Assembly: GCA_034231615.1 (NCBI GenBank)
Contig: CM067322.1
Coordinates: forward strand, 64,633,349-64,697,348
Reading direction: 5' to 3'
Source: Meghimatium bilineatum
Taxonomy: Eukaryota > Mollusca > Gastropoda > Stylommatophora > Philomycidae
Length of the DNA: 64,000 bases
Shown: piece after piece, positions 44,913 to 56,179 of the stretch
Position numbering within the stretch: position 1 is the first letter of the stretch
How the letters are laid out: each line of letters begins with the position of its first letter
Translations under genes and position numbers: made by a program
The notes under the pieces: generated by a model
What the model was told of the DNA's origin: nothing
Database searches by the model: none
Seen by the model: only the letters and a program-made list of their open reading frames with translations

Positions 44913-45857
44913 ATATGCTACCAATTATATATTTTTTTAACAACAGCAATTATCTGAAATTTATAATACTTATTCAGAATATATCCACTAACATTCTAAG
45001 TATATTGTCTGTGTGTTGTATTGAAGTTGTCATTTTAAGGTTGTCATGAAGTTCTTCGCCTTTCTATGTCTTGTGAGTATATGTTTAAGATACACGTAAT
45101 GCTCTCATTGTTGAAGAATCTCTTCATGTTTGTTAGCTTCAATTTTTTTCTTTAATGAAATACGTTTCTGAAATAAGTCAATGTTTGTGTCGTGACTGAC
45201 TTGACTTCCACGGACAAAAGTTCATCTAGTGTGTCAAACCGTGACCATCGATATATTGGAAGACCAACGAGCAGAACCACAACAAGTCTTCATCATACGT
45301 GAAGATTTTTATTATAGCCGTGCTTGTCCTTGGTCACCATGTATATACTTTGTGTCACTTGTCAAAGTAATAATTGAAAATATGAAGCACAAGGCATGTA
45401 TCAATTCTGCTGGTTGATCTTCTATTGTCGAGGATCACGGTCAAACTCTGCCGCTACCTCACGATCGAACACGACCAGTATGGCCGAGTTTATGTCTCTA
45501 TATCTTCGAGTTGCAATATCACTGAAAAGCCAAATTGTCCAATTCGTATGATTCCCTTACAATAACTGCATGTAGCTATGTAAAAGCTCTTATATTTATT
45601 GAATTTTATCTCCCACTTTAATTTCCTTATCTAGGCCAGTCAAAATTACTTCGGGGCCGAATGCGGATCATGGGGCCGTTGTTCACCACATCGTTATATA
45701 TACAGACATGATATAAACACGTGAACTGTGATTAAACTGCTAGTCCTCTTGTAAATACAAAATGAATACCATTGCTCAAACTCTTGAGAGACGGAGGAAT
45801 TCCGATATAGATAAGGATTTCGTATTGAAGGCGACACTAGTGAGAAGATATCTGTGC
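44913..45857. other. Unassigned DNA
   Basis: Short open frames only; none has a recognised domain. Confidence 0.4.
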
Positions 45858-48800
45858 AATTACTTATTAGGTAGCTGAGTATCACAGGGTTAACTCTGGT
45901 TACTTGTTAAGTAGCTGAGTATCACAGGGTTAACTCGGGTTACTTGTTAAGTAGCTGAGTATCACAGGGTTAACTCGGGTTACTTGTTAGACAGCTATCA
46001 CAGGGTTAAATCGGGTTACTTGTTAGGTAGCTAAGTATCACAGGCAGGGTTAACTCGGGTTACTTGTTAAGTAGCTGAGTATCACAGAGTTAACGCGGGT
46101 TACTTGTTAGGTAGCTAAGTATCACAGGCAGGGTTAACTCGGGTTACTTGTTAAGTAGCTGAGTATCACAGGGTTAACTCGGGTTACTTGTTAGGTAGTT
46201 GAGTATCACAGGGTTAACTCGGGTTACTTGTTAGGTAGTTGAGTATCACAGGGTTAACTCGGGTTACTTATTAAGTAGTTGAGTATCACAGGGTTAACTC
46301 GGGTTACTTGTTAGGTAGTTGAGTATCACAGGGTTAACTCGGGTTACTTGTTAGGTAGTTGAGTATCACAGGGTTAACTCGGGTTACTTGTTAAGTAGCT
46401 GAGTATCACAGGGTTAACTCGGGTTACTTGTTAGGTAGTTGAGTATCACAGGGTTAACTCGGGTTACTTGTTAGGTAGTTGAGTATCACAGGGTTAACTC
46501 GGGTTACTTGTTAGGTAGTTGAGTATCACAGGGTTAACTCGGGTTACTTCTTAGGTAGTTGAGTATCACAGGGTTAACTCGGGTTACTTGTTAAGTAGCT
46601 GAGTATCACAGGGTTAACTCGGGTTACGTGTTAGGTAGTTGAGTATCACAGGGTTAACTCGGGTTACTTGTTAGGTAGTTGAGTATCACAGGGTTAAATC
46701 GGGTTACTTGTTAAGTAGCTGAGTATCACAGGGTTAACTCGGGTTACTTGTTAGGTAGTTGAGTATCACAGGGTTAACTCGGGTTACTTGTTAGGTAGTT
46801 GAGTATCACAGGGTTAACTCGGGTTACTTGTTAGGTAGTTGAGTATCACAGGGTTAACTCGGGTTACTTGTTAGGTAGTTGAGTATCACAGGGTTAACTC
46901 GGGTTACTTGTTAGGTAGTTGAGTATCACAGGGTTAACTCGGGTTACTTGTTAAGTAGCTGAGTATCACAGGGTTAACTCGGGTTACTTGTTAGGTAGTT
47001 GAGTATCACAGGGTTAACTCGGGTTACTTGTTAAGTAGTTGAGTATCACAGGGTTAACTCGGGTTACTTGTTAGGTAGTTGAGTATCACAGGGTTAACTC
47101 GGGTTACTTGTTAGGTAGTTGAGTATCACAGGGTTAACTCGGGTTACTTGTTAGGTAGTTGAGTATCACAGGGTTAACTCGGGTTACTTGTTAGGTAGTT
47201 GAGTATCACAGGGTTAACTCGGGTTACTTATTAAGTAGTTGAGTATCACAGGGTTAACTCGGGTTACTTGTTAGGTAGCTATCATAGGGTTAACTCGGGT
47301 TACTTGTTAAGTAGCTGAGTATCAAAGGGTTAACTCGGGTTACTTGTTAAGTAGCTGAGTATCACAGGGTTAACTCGGGTTACTTGTTAAGTAGCTATCA
47401 TAGGGTTAACCCCGGTAGTTTGTTAGGTAACTATCACATGGTTAACTCGGGTTACTTGTTAAGTAGCTATCACATGGTTAACTCGGGTTATTTGTTAGGT
47501 AACTATCACATGGTTAACTCGGGTTACTTGTTAAGTAGCTATCACATGGTTAACTCGGGTTACTTGTTAGGTAGCTATCACATGGTTAACTCGGGTTGCT
47601 TGTTAGGTAGCTATCACATGGTTAACTCGGGTTGCTTGTTAGGTAGCTATCACATGGTTAACTCGGGTTACTTGTTAGGTAACTATCACATGGTTAACTC
47701 TGGTAACTTGTTAGGTAACTATCACATGGTTAACTCGGGTTACTTGTTAGGTAGCTATCACATGGTTAACTCGGGTTGCTTGTTAGGTAGCTATCACATG
47801 GTTAACTCGGGTTACTTGTTAGGTAACTATCACATGGTTAACTCTGGTAACTTGTTAGGTAACTATCACATGGTTAACTCGGGTTACTTGTTAGGTAGCT
47901 ATCACATGGTTAACTCGGGTTACTTGTTAAGTAGCTATCACATGGTTAACTCGGGTTATTTGTTAGGTAACTATCACATGGTTAACTCGGGTTACTTGTT
48001 AAGTAGCTATCACATGGTTAACTCGGGTTACTTGTTAGGTAGCTATCACATGGTTAACTCGGGTTGCTTGTTAAGTAGCTATCACATGGTTAACTCGGGT
48101 TACTTGTTAGGTAGCTATCACATGGTTAACTCGGGTTGCTTGTTAGGTAGCTATCACATGGTTAACTCGGGTTGCTTGTTAGGTAACTATCACATGGTTA
48201 ACTCGGGTTGCTTGTTAAGTAGCTATCACATGGTTAACTCGGGTTACTTGTTAGGTAACTATCACATGGTTAACTCGGGTTACTTGTTAGGTAACTATCA
48301 CAGGGTTAACTCAGGTTATATTGTTAGGTAGTTGAGTATCACAGGGTTAACTCGGGTTGCTTGTTAGGTAGCTATCACATGGTTAACTCGGGTTACTTGT
48401 TAGGTAACTATCACATGGTTAACTCGGGTTACTTGTTAGGTAACTATCACAGGGTTAACTCAGGTTACTTGTTAGGTAACTATCACAGGGTTAACTCAGG
48501 TTACTTGTTAGGTAACTATCACAGGGTTAACTCAGGTTACTTGTTAGGTAGTTGAGTATCACAGGGTTAACTCAGGTTACTTGTTAGGTAGTTGAGTATC
48601 ACAGGGTTAACTCAGGTTACTTGTTAGGTAGTTGAGTATCACAGGGTTAACTCAGGTTACTTGTTAGGTAGTTGAGTATCACAGGGTTAACTCAGGTTAC
48701 TTGTTAGGTAGTTGAGTATCACAGGGTTAACTCAGGTTACTTGTTAGGTAGTTGAGTATCACAGGGTTAACTCGGGTTACTTGTTAGGTAGTTGAGTATC

Positions 48801-48935
48801 ACAGGGTTAACTCAGGTTACTTGTTAGGTAGTTGAGTATCACAGGGTTAACTCGGGTTACTTGTTAGGTAACTATCACAGGGTTGACTCGAGTTGCTTGT
48901 TAAGTAGTTGAGTATCACAGGGTTGACTCGAGTTT
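45858..48935. repeat. 3.1-kb array of 40-bp and 36-bp units, about 80 copies
   Basis: The 40-bp unit GTTGAGTATCACAGGGTTAA plus CTCGGGTTACTTGTTAGGTA fills 45.86-47.38 kb. From about 47384 to 48320 the units are 36 bp because the GAGT part before ATCAC is missing, and they carry CATGG in place of CAGGG. From 48.32 kb to the end, 36- and 40-bp units are mixed. The central 36-bp block keeps one plus-strand frame open for 315 codons with a 12-residue period (about HMVNSGYLLGNY). I regard that frame as a by-product. Confidence 0.98.
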
Positions 48936-49203
48936 TGTGATGCGGATTCTAGCTTATCATTCTACATCTGTTGTAGCAGGCTCGATATTCTCCACATTTG
49001 TTATTTAATCATCATATTCTCCACATTTGTTATTTAATCATCATATTCTCCCACTCGTGTGTTGTCGGGACCCAAAACAACAGCAAGGATCAGAAATATC
49101 TTGATGTGCTATACATATTCTAAGATGCGTGCATGGATGTTGGTGTGTGTGTGGGAGGGGTGATGTTGGCCATCGCATCATATATGTCAATGTGTCCACA
49201 AAT
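48936..49203. other. Spacer with a 35-bp duplication
   Basis: A TATTCTCCACATTTGTTATT segment occurs twice at 48987-49045. The rest is unassigned. Confidence 0.6.
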
Positions 49204-49492
49204 GTATGCTGATGTCTAATGTGTCAAATATCTGCTGAAATCTAATGTATCAAATATCTGCTGGAGTCTAATGTGTCAAATATCTGCTGAAGTCTAATGT
49301 GTCAACAATGTACTTACGTCTAATGTGTCAAATATCTGCTGAAGTCTAATAAGTCAAATATCTGCTGAAATCTAATGTATCAAATATCAGCTGGTCTAAT
49401 GTGTCAAATATCTGCTGAAATCTAATGTATCAAATATCTGCTGGAGTCTAATGTGTCAACAATATTCTGAAATATAATGTATCAACAATATG
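49204..49492. repeat. 26-bp tandem array, about eleven copies
   Basis: The unit TCTAATGTGTCAAATATCTG plus CTGAAG recurs with substitutions (GTGT or GTAT) and a few length changes near 49310 and 49390. Confidence 0.92.
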
Positions 49493-49499
49493 CTAATCT

Positions 49500-49630
49500 C
49501 TAATCTGCCAGACCGTAAGTCTTGAAGTGTCGTAGCCAAGCTGTACACCATGATAACGCATTCCGTCCTCCGAACTACAACCCGGTAACCAACAGGAGTT
49601 TGAAAACGAACGCTAAAGAAGAAAACACAA
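49500..49630 (+). mobile_element. SINE-A copy, 3' half
   Basis: GCCAGACCGTAAGTCTTGAA, GTCGTAGCCAAGCTGTACAC, TAACGCATTCCGTCCTCCGA, ACTACAACCCGG and the end GAGTTTGAAAACGAACGCTA with AAGAAGAAAA. Confidence 0.8.
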
Positions 49631-50039
49631 TATTTTTTTCCACTTGTTATGAATGTATATGTTATATATTTATCTATTTGTTATATATCTATTTATTTCT
49701 TATATATCTCTAAATGGATGTTCTATGTATGCCGTTAAGCGTCAAAGTAAAGGGGCGGTGTTTCAATTTGGATTCAAAACTATTGTCATGTAACATATTT
49801 GTGCCAGTGTATTCTTGATTTTATCTTTCCATCTTTACCTACCTTGATCTTCGTCTAGCTCTTCATCTTCAGATCTTCTTCTCCTATGGGCAGATGATGA
49901 TAGTTGTTGACATTCATTCTAATTATATGCCCAAACTAGGGTCTGTTGTTGTTCGATGAATAACAAAAAACGTTTGTTTTACAGACAATAATATATCATT
50001 TTGTAAGGCTACGTAGATGACAATTACAAAGCGCTTCTA
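49631..50039. other. Unassigned DNA
   Basis: Simple TTATATATTTATCTATTTG-type sequence at 49665-49710; otherwise nothing. Confidence 0.4.
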
Positions 50040-50182
50040 CGATGGTCAATACACCAGGTTCAGTTTGCACCTCAGGTATTTCTGCATCTTGACCGTTCAG
50101 AAACCAATTGCAAATATAATTTCATCTAAAAATCACTAGTAAACATCTGGATTGATAAAGATGGATGGGATATCTTAAGAAA
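50040..50182 (+). mobile_element. SINE-C copy, heavily diverged
   Basis: CAGGTTCAGTTTGCACCTCA, GACCGTTCAGAAACCAATTG and AAAAATCACTAGTAAACATC follow the SINE-C order. The head is not preserved. Confidence 0.5.
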
Positions 50183-50207
50183 TTGTATTTTAATAGTTCT
50201 TCATCGT

Positions 50208-50475
50208 TCGTTCTCATACTCTTGCAAAATAGTAGGACGCAGTCTGGGGAACGGAATGCGTTGTGTCATAGTTAACAGCTTGGCTGTAATATCTGCGCAT
50301 TTCGGCCTGACATATATGACTTATCGTAGCTTCTGGTTCACTTGACAGTCTATGGGATTGATAGGCTAACTCCACTCCCCAAAACATCCTTGTTCGCATC
50401 TTACGACGCCAAATAACAATGTCAGTAAACTTTTGCTCCCATTTCGAACCCCGGCAACACAGGAACTGCATCTCT
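50208..50475 (-). mobile_element. SINE-A copy, near full length
   Basis: On the minus strand: a TTGCCGGGGTTCGAAATGGG head with a clear B-box-like GGGTTCGAAA, GGAGCAAAAGTTTACTGACA, GGCGTCGTAAGATGCG, then AGAAGCTACGATAAGTCATA, TCAGGCCGAAATGCGCAGAT, the GACACAACGCATTCCG block and a 3' end at GAGTATGAGAACGAACG. Confidence 0.85.
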
Positions 50476-50540
50476 AATTAATTCGATGAATATACTTTAT
50501 TCAAATCCTTCTCAAACCCTCTGTGTGATGATTCGAAACA

Positions 50541-50708
50541 GCGTTCTTCTTCTTCTTCAGCGTTCATTCTCAAACTCCCCCTGGATTTCTCTTGTAACAG
50601 GACAATGGTCCTACAAGATTTCCAGTTGGGTGTAGTCCAGAGAATGGAAATGCGCTGTGTTGCCGTTTTATTTGCGCCAATAGCCAACACATCCGTCTTC
50701 GGCGATGA
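50541..50708 (-). mobile_element. SINE-B copy, well preserved
   Basis: On the minus strand: GCCGAAGACGGATGTGTTGG, CTATTGGCGCAAATAAAACG, CAACACAGCGCATTTCCATT, CTCTGGACTACACCC, TGTCCTGTTACAAGAGAAAT and the 3' end GAGTTTGAGAATGAACGCTG with AAGAAGAAGAAG. Confidence 0.9.
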
Positions 50709-51696
50709 TACAGCGTTAGTTATCTTGGCTGGTGCGTCTGGTGATTGGTCGCTTACGTGCACTATATGCCACCAGCTAACGAAAAATGCGGAAATAATAA
50801 GCTCAATGAAGATACGTTACACTGTTTGGAATCAGCTAGCAGGATTCTTCTTGAGAAGGACTTGCTATATTCCAAACATTTGTTATTCAGACACATTTCC
50901 CACAATTATTATGCAGACAATATGTTTCATGCAATTTCCACACAGACACAATATGTCTTACATTACTGTGCAGACATTATCTCTGTACAATACGTCTGGA
51001 ATAAAAGTTATTATCCCTACTAGTGCCAGACCTGAACGGGAATGAATTATCTCTGTTTTTCCCGTTTCACAAAATGGGATTATGAAAGACAGTCACGTTG
51101 TGAAAAACCCATTATTCTTGGCAAGCATACCAGGCCGTTACCGATGGACTCATATCGATACCTACATCTAATCTCGTGTAGCGATGTCGATATGTGGCTA
51201 AGTCTGGTCTAATGATGTCTGCAATAAACACTATTATTTCCTGATCAATACTCCAACATCGTCCTCAGGGCAGATAATTATTTATAGTACGATCCAGAAT
51301 ACTTAAGGCGTATACTGAGACTTATGTTTGTTAATTACTTTCTTCCTTTCTCTATCTTCTATTTCATCTTGTACTCTTCTTTTTCTTCACATAAGAATGT
51401 ATTGTTAATTTTTTTGCTGGTGCGCATGATTATTTGTTGTGCTACTGGTGTTAGAAATACAATTACAAACAACTAACATCTTTGACTAGAAATTACCAGT
51501 GATTGAAGATGTGTATTAGATGTTAAAAATAGAATAGTAATTACCAATCTTACTTTTAATGAAATGAAAAATTGCTAACTTTCAAAAACATCACAAAAAT
51601 GCACAATTTAGAATTGTCAAAAGTTAATTATATTATGTGGACTTCGGTAGGTTAGTTAGTGAACTAGTTAAGATCATTCAAGATTCAATGTAAAGT
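50709..51696. other. Unassigned DNA
   Basis: Open frames of 80-146 codons overlap the SINE-B copy and continue into this stretch, without domain support. Confidence 0.4.
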
Positions 51697-51862
51697 TCTT
51701 CTTCTTCAACGTTCATTCTCAAACTCCCGCTGGATCTCCTTTGTAGCAGGACCATGGTCCATTCTAGATTTCCAGCCGGATGTAGTCCAGAGAATGGAAA
51801 TGCGTTGTGTCGCCGTTTTATTTGCGCCAATGGTCTGACACCTCCGTCTTCTGCGGGAATGT
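51697..51862 (-). mobile_element. SINE-B copy, well preserved
   Basis: On the minus strand: GCAGAAGACGGAGGTGTCAG, ACCATTGGCGCAAATAAAAC, GACACAACGCATTTCC, CTGGACTACATCCGGCTGGA and a 3' end GAGTTTGAGAATGAACGTTG with AAGAAGAAG. Confidence 0.9.
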
Positions 51863-51864
51863 AA

Positions 51865-51946
51865 AGTTCAATTGGAAATATTTCTAAATCACCAACGGCT
51901 TCTAGAGCGACCCAGTCCAAGAAAATAGGTACCAGATCACCTGAGA
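51865..51946 (-). other. Candidate cryptic exon next to SINE-B
   Basis: On the minus strand a pyrimidine-rich acceptor (CCTTTACTTTCTCAG, ending near 51947) is followed by an open stretch GDLVPIFLDWVALEAVGDL then EIFPIELYIP, which runs into the SINE-B. No strong donor follows. It could be an exon piece, an old coding relic, or chance. Confidence 0.2.
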
Positions 51947-52061
51947 AAGTAAAGGAGGTGGTCAATGAAAAAATAGGGACCTAACACTGTATTTACCAAT
52001 ATGCATCAATGACGTGGAAACTGGAAACTTTTCTTAGTTATATTATATGTGCAGTTCTCTA

Positions 52062-52352
52062 TCTATCTATGTAACATGTCCTTTACAGAATGTTATCTCT
52101 CCGCATACTGTAAGTTTCTTGGTTCTGTTCAAGCTGCCCAGCCTCTTCCGGTGTCATTTTCAGAAGGTCTTCGATATCTAGTGTCCATTGTAGTCTTAGT
52201 TGTCTCTCATTTCTCTTTCCTGAAATTTTTCACTACACGATTAATCTTCTAAACTATTGTGTCGTTTTATATATCCAAAATATTTTTGCTTTCGTTTCTT
52301 GATAGTGTTGAGGCCAGTCTTCTTTTATGTTCAAGTCGTTGCGTACGTCTGC
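52062..52352 (-). mobile_element. RTE-b-like LINE 3' end, (GATA)n tail
   Basis: On the minus strand: FWIYKTTQ, GKRNERQLRLQWTLDIEDLL, MTPEEAGQLEQNQETY and RRDNIL, followed by a GATAGATAG tail (CTATCTATCTATG at 52062-52074 on the plus strand). It is the same family as 25.86-26.17 kb. Confidence 0.75.
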
Positions 52353-52829
52353 ATTTGTTTTTTTTTCTGTGATCACCATTAGTTTTTTGACAATGCCTCA
52401 GTTTGCCATTGCTTCTTGATCCGGTTCTGATCGCTTATCAATTACTTAAGGCGGATTATTTCCAACTACAACATTCGAAGCCGTTGTCGATAATACGATG
52501 TTCCATCTTTCTCCATTAGAAGTTGTCGAACAGTAGGGAGGCCTTCCTCTTTTTGGGTAGCTTCACTTAGTTCAGTCTACTAGCCAAAGTCGTTGTCCTG
52601 AGAGGAGGGGAGGGGTGATAGCACAGCTGTACACAAACAGACACGTGGAGCCATATGTGAGCTAGAAAGGAGTGGGTCAACAAAATAGGATCCTGCTGGT
52701 ATGTTAATATGTAGTTTAAATCTGGACATTGCGTTAGAATTTAGGAGATAGAATAACGCAATTTATGTGTGAATATACAAAGAAATATGTAGCATTTCAC
52801 AGACAAAAAATGAAAATGGAGAATATTAG
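52353..52829. other. Unassigned DNA
   Basis: Nothing recognised. Confidence 0.4.
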
Positions 52830-52972
52830 CTCCGAAGTCGCGTGGGTCGTACCATTGGCGCAAAAAAAACGACGTCGTATCTCTGGACTACATGCTGTTG
52901 GAAAACAAGTGGGGCTCTCATGCTGCAGGAAAGATCCACTGGAAGTTTGAGAACGAACGGAAAAAAGGGAGG
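52830..52972 (+). mobile_element. SINE-B copy
   Basis: CTCCGAAGTCGCGTGGGTCG, ACCATTGGCGCAAAAAAAAC, a TCTCTGGACTACATGCTG block, then CATGCTGCAGGAAAGATCCA and a 3' end GAAGTTTGAGAACGAACGG with an A-rich tail. Confidence 0.8.
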
Positions 52973-52974
52973 TT

Positions 52975-53290
52975 TTAGAGACATTAGGAATTACAAGTGA
53001 ATTGTTGCGGAAAAAAATACAAACGAGACAACTAACTTATTTTGGGTTTATAAAAGACTTGATACAGTGCTGAAGACCTCACTAGAAGAACGTCCAGACT
53101 GAGGAAAACAGACAGAAGTAGACGAAAAACTTCAAGAAATCTACAAATTACAGTTTTTCAGGGTTACCAACAGAGTAAGAGACATAAAATGTTGAGATTC
53201 ATTGTAATCAACCTTCATTATACAACCTGCATATGATATGATCTGAGATTCATTGCAATCAACCTTTGTTGTGAAGACTGCATATGGTAT
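52975..53290 (+). mobile_element. RTE-like LINE 3' end
   Basis: A LRNYK block, a FWVYKRLDTVLKTSLEERPD block, and RVTNRVRDIKC correspond to the end of the copy at 1-395 (RDMRCWRYVAANL). The last 60 bases of the element (GAGATTCATTGYAATCAACC) are duplicated at 53230-53290. Confidence 0.65.
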
Positions 53291-53369
53291 GATCTGAGTT
53301 GCTATACGATATGATATGAGTGATTATATTGTCAGTTACGCATTGATTATGTAGAATATAAAATAAATA

Positions 53370-53512
53370 TATCAGTCCGAGAAGAAATAAATAAGACTTT
53401 TATGTTGGCAGGAACCACATTTTATGAAACCACGTTTAAACGGCGTAATATGTCTTCATTCGGACATGTAATGAGGTATAGTACACTTTCTAAAACAACT
53501 TTGCAAGGATCA
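53370..53512 (+). mobile_element. LINE ORF2 relic, left part, interrupted by a 26-bp array
   Basis: A MSSFGHVMRYSTLSKTTLQG SVE-type block is the 'FGHVMRxD.LxKTILQGxVEG' region of LINE proteins. The coding relic stops where a 26-bp array begins and resumes at 54523. Confidence 0.7.
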
Positions 53513-54522
53513 GTCGAGTGTGTAAGAATGAACTATTAGTCGAGTGTGTAAGAAAGAACTATTAGTCGAGTGTGTAAGAAAGAACTATTAGTCGAGTGTG
53601 TAAGAAAGAACTATTAGTCGAGTGTGTAAGAAAGAACTATCAGTCGAGTGTGTAAGAAAGAACTATTAGTCGAGTGTGTAAGAAAGAACTGTCAGTCGAG
53701 TGTGTAAGAAAGAACTATTAGTCGAGTGTGTAAGAAAGAACTATCAGTCGAGTGTGTAAGAAAGAACTATTAGTCGAGTGTGTAAGAAAGAACTATTAGT
53801 CGAGTGTGTAAGAAAGAACTATTAGTCGAGTGTGTAAGAAAGAACTATTAGTCGAGTGTGTAAGAAAGAACTATTATACGAGTGTGTAAGAAAGAACTAT
53901 TAGTCGAGTGTGTAAGAAAGAACTATTAGTCGAGTGTGTAAGAAAGAACTATCAGTTGAGTGTGTAAGAAAGAACTATTAGTCGAGTGTGTAAGAAAGAA
54001 CTATTAGTCGAGTGTGTAAGAAAGAACTGTCAGTCGAGTGTGTAAGAAAGAACTATTAGTCGAGTATGTAAGAAAGAACTGTCAGTCGAGTGTGTAAGAA
54101 AGAACTATTAGTCGAGTGTGTAAGAAAGAACTATCAGTCGAGTGTGTAAGAAAGAATTATTAGTCGAGTGTGTAAGAAAGAACTATCAGTCGAGTGTGTA
54201 AGAAAGAACTGTCAGTCGAGTGTGTAAGAAAGAACTATTAGTCGAGTGTGTAAGAAAGAACTATTAGTCGAGTGTGTAAGAAAGAACTATTAGTCGAGTG
54301 TGTAAGAAAGAACTATTAGTCGAGTGTGTAAGAAAGAACTATTAGTCGAGTGTGTAAGAAAGAACTATTAGTCGAGTGTGTAAGAAAGAACTATTATTCG
54401 AGTGTGTAAGAAAGAACTATTAGTCGAGTGTGTAAGAAAGAACTATTAGTCGAGTGTGTAAGAAAGAACTATTAGTCGAGTGTGTAAGAAAGAACTATTA
54501 GTCGAGTGTGTAAGAAAGAACT
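53513..54522 (+). repeat. 26-bp array, about 39 copies, inside the LINE relic
   Basis: The unit AGTCGAGTGTGTAAGAAAGA plus ACTATT repeats with strict 26-bp spacing. The first part of the unit is the LINE's own sequence for the VEGVRR-like basic stretch. Variants ACTGTC, ACTATC and ACTATT are scattered in no clear higher order. Confidence 0.97.
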
Positions 54523-54630
54523 AAGACACAAGAAGAAAATCCTGGATTAACAACATCAACGAATAGTCACTGTATGATTCTTCTAAACTCGTCCAAATGT
54601 TTGTGAACAGAGGTGCTCGACGGGATATTG
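54523..54630 (+). mobile_element. LINE ORF2 relic, right part
   Basis: The sequence AAGACACAAGAAGAAAATCC then TGGATTAACAACATCAACGA encodes the 'RRRGRQRKSWINNIxEW' region that should directly follow the VEGVRR stretch. Together with 53370-53512 it shows the array expanded inside one LINE copy. Confidence 0.7.
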
Positions 54631-55136
54631 TGCTGTCTACAATATATCACACTTAAAATGCTGACAGTCTAGGGGGATATTCTTCTGTCTACAATATGTC
54701 ACACTTACAATGCTGACAGTCTACGGGTATATACTTCTGTCTACAATATGTCACACTTACAATGCTGACAGTCTACGGGTATATTCTTCTGTCTACAATA
54801 TATCACACTTACAATGCTGACAGTCTACGGGTATATACTTCTGTCTACAATATGTCACACTTACAATGCTGACAGTCTACGGGTATATTCTTCTGTCTAC
54901 AATATGTCACACTTACAATGCTGACAGTCTACGGGTATATACTTCTGTCTACAATATGTCACACAATGCTGACAGTCTACGGGTATATACTTCTGTCTAC
55001 AATATGTCACACAATGCTGACAGTCTACGGGTATATTCTTCTGTCTACAATATGTCACACAATGCTGACAGTCTACGGGTATATTATTCTGTCTACAATA
55101 TGTCACACAATGCTGACAGTCTACGGGTATATTATG
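54631..55136. repeat. 52-bp array changing to 48-bp units, about ten copies
   Basis: The unit TCTACAATATGTCACACTTA plus CAATGCTGACAGTCTACGGG and TATATACTTCTG is 52 bp at the left. From about 54960 the units are 48 bp through loss of a 4-bp TTAC-like step (CACACTTACAATG becomes CACACAATG). The 48-bp part keeps frames open with a 16-residue period. Confidence 0.95.
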
Positions 55137-55142
55137 ATTGCT

Positions 55143-55420
55143 ATAATTATTATCGTTTTCTTCTTCTGTGTTCCCTCGTTAATTCATGCAGACTGAAAGA
55201 TGCAATCCGGAAAAGGAATGCGTTTTTCGTGGTTTACAGTTTGGCTGTGATAACTGTTCATTTCAGCCTGTATGCTTCTTCATATGACTTCTGGGCAACT
55301 TTAACCTTCTATGGGATGGGGCAGCCAACTTCAGCTACAGAACTCCTTAGTCACCTCGTACATATTGAATTGCAAGTGACAGCGTTGCTACTCTTTGCTC
55401 CCCGTTCAGGTCCCGATAAG
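55143..55420 (-). mobile_element. SINE-A copy, near full length
   Basis: On the minus strand: GGGACCTGAACGGGGAGCAA, AGAGTAGCAACGCTGTCACT, a GGTGACTAAGGAGTTCTG block, GTTGGCTGCCCCATCCCATA, GAAGTCATATGAAGAAG and a CAGGCTGAAATG block, then the 3' end with an AGAAGAAG tail beside the 48-bp array. Confidence 0.8.
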
Positions 55421-56179
55421 TTTATTATTACTATTAATATTTTTATATGACTCATAACAACTTTCCAAAAATAAGTTGTGTGGAGCCTAAGATGAGCTAA
55501 TACAAACCATTCTATACATGGCGAATATTGTAGTCGATGCTTAAAATGCTCTATAACAATTGATTGCAGAATTATTATTTTTAATATTATTATTATTATT
55601 ATTAGATTTTGCACGCTATATTTTAGAAAGGTAGATGTGTGTTGATCTAATTAAGTGAAATAAACTCTGATACCGAACATTATGAACACATAAATAGGTA
55701 CGACATTCTTGTGAAAACCATAATATAAGAAAGATCTCTAAATAAATACAAGTGTTAAGAACATGTAAAACATAAATGACCTGATTTGAGTATGGCAACG
55801 GACATTAGCAAATCAATAAACATAATGTTGGAGATCGATTTATGATACCAGTCGATTCGGAGGTAGCATCTCATCTGACCTCAGTTGTCATTAATATTAT
55901 ACAATTTTTGTGATAGATTGAAATTTCCTGTACCGAAATGTTTATTTGCTTTAAGAACACACATGATAATATTGAATTTAACATATTTTCCTACTTTCTG
56001 TTCTTTGTCTCTGCTTTTACTGATGGGCATCGCATCATTGAATGACGTTTGTTTTTTGGCTATGGCACGTTTCGTTGCTATATATGCAGTAATACATTGT
56101 TACGTCTCATAACGTTGGTAGCTCCTTAAAAACACTTTTTTGTCTTTCTCTTCCTCTTGCACTATTTTAATTCCGATGT
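55421..56179. other. Unassigned AT-rich DNA
   Basis: (TTA)n-like run at about 55570-55602. Nothing else recognised. Confidence 0.4.

Noticed and set aside
47384..48331. A 315-codon open frame with a perfect 12-residue repeat
   Set aside because: It follows exactly the 36-bp unit of a DNA array and disappears where units are 40 bp long. There is no signal peptide, splice context or non-repeat part.
45858..48935. Interstitial telomere-like sequence (GGGTTA and TTAGG within the unit)
   Set aside because: The motifs occur singly within a 40-bp unit and not as TTAGGG or TTAGG tandem repeats.
50605..51045. A 146-codon open frame
   Set aside because: Its first part is antisense SINE-B, which also opens frames in other copies. 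The remainder has no domain.
54866..55450. A 194-codon open frame
   Set aside because: It is made of the 48-bp array followed by an antisense SINE-A. No independent coding evidence.
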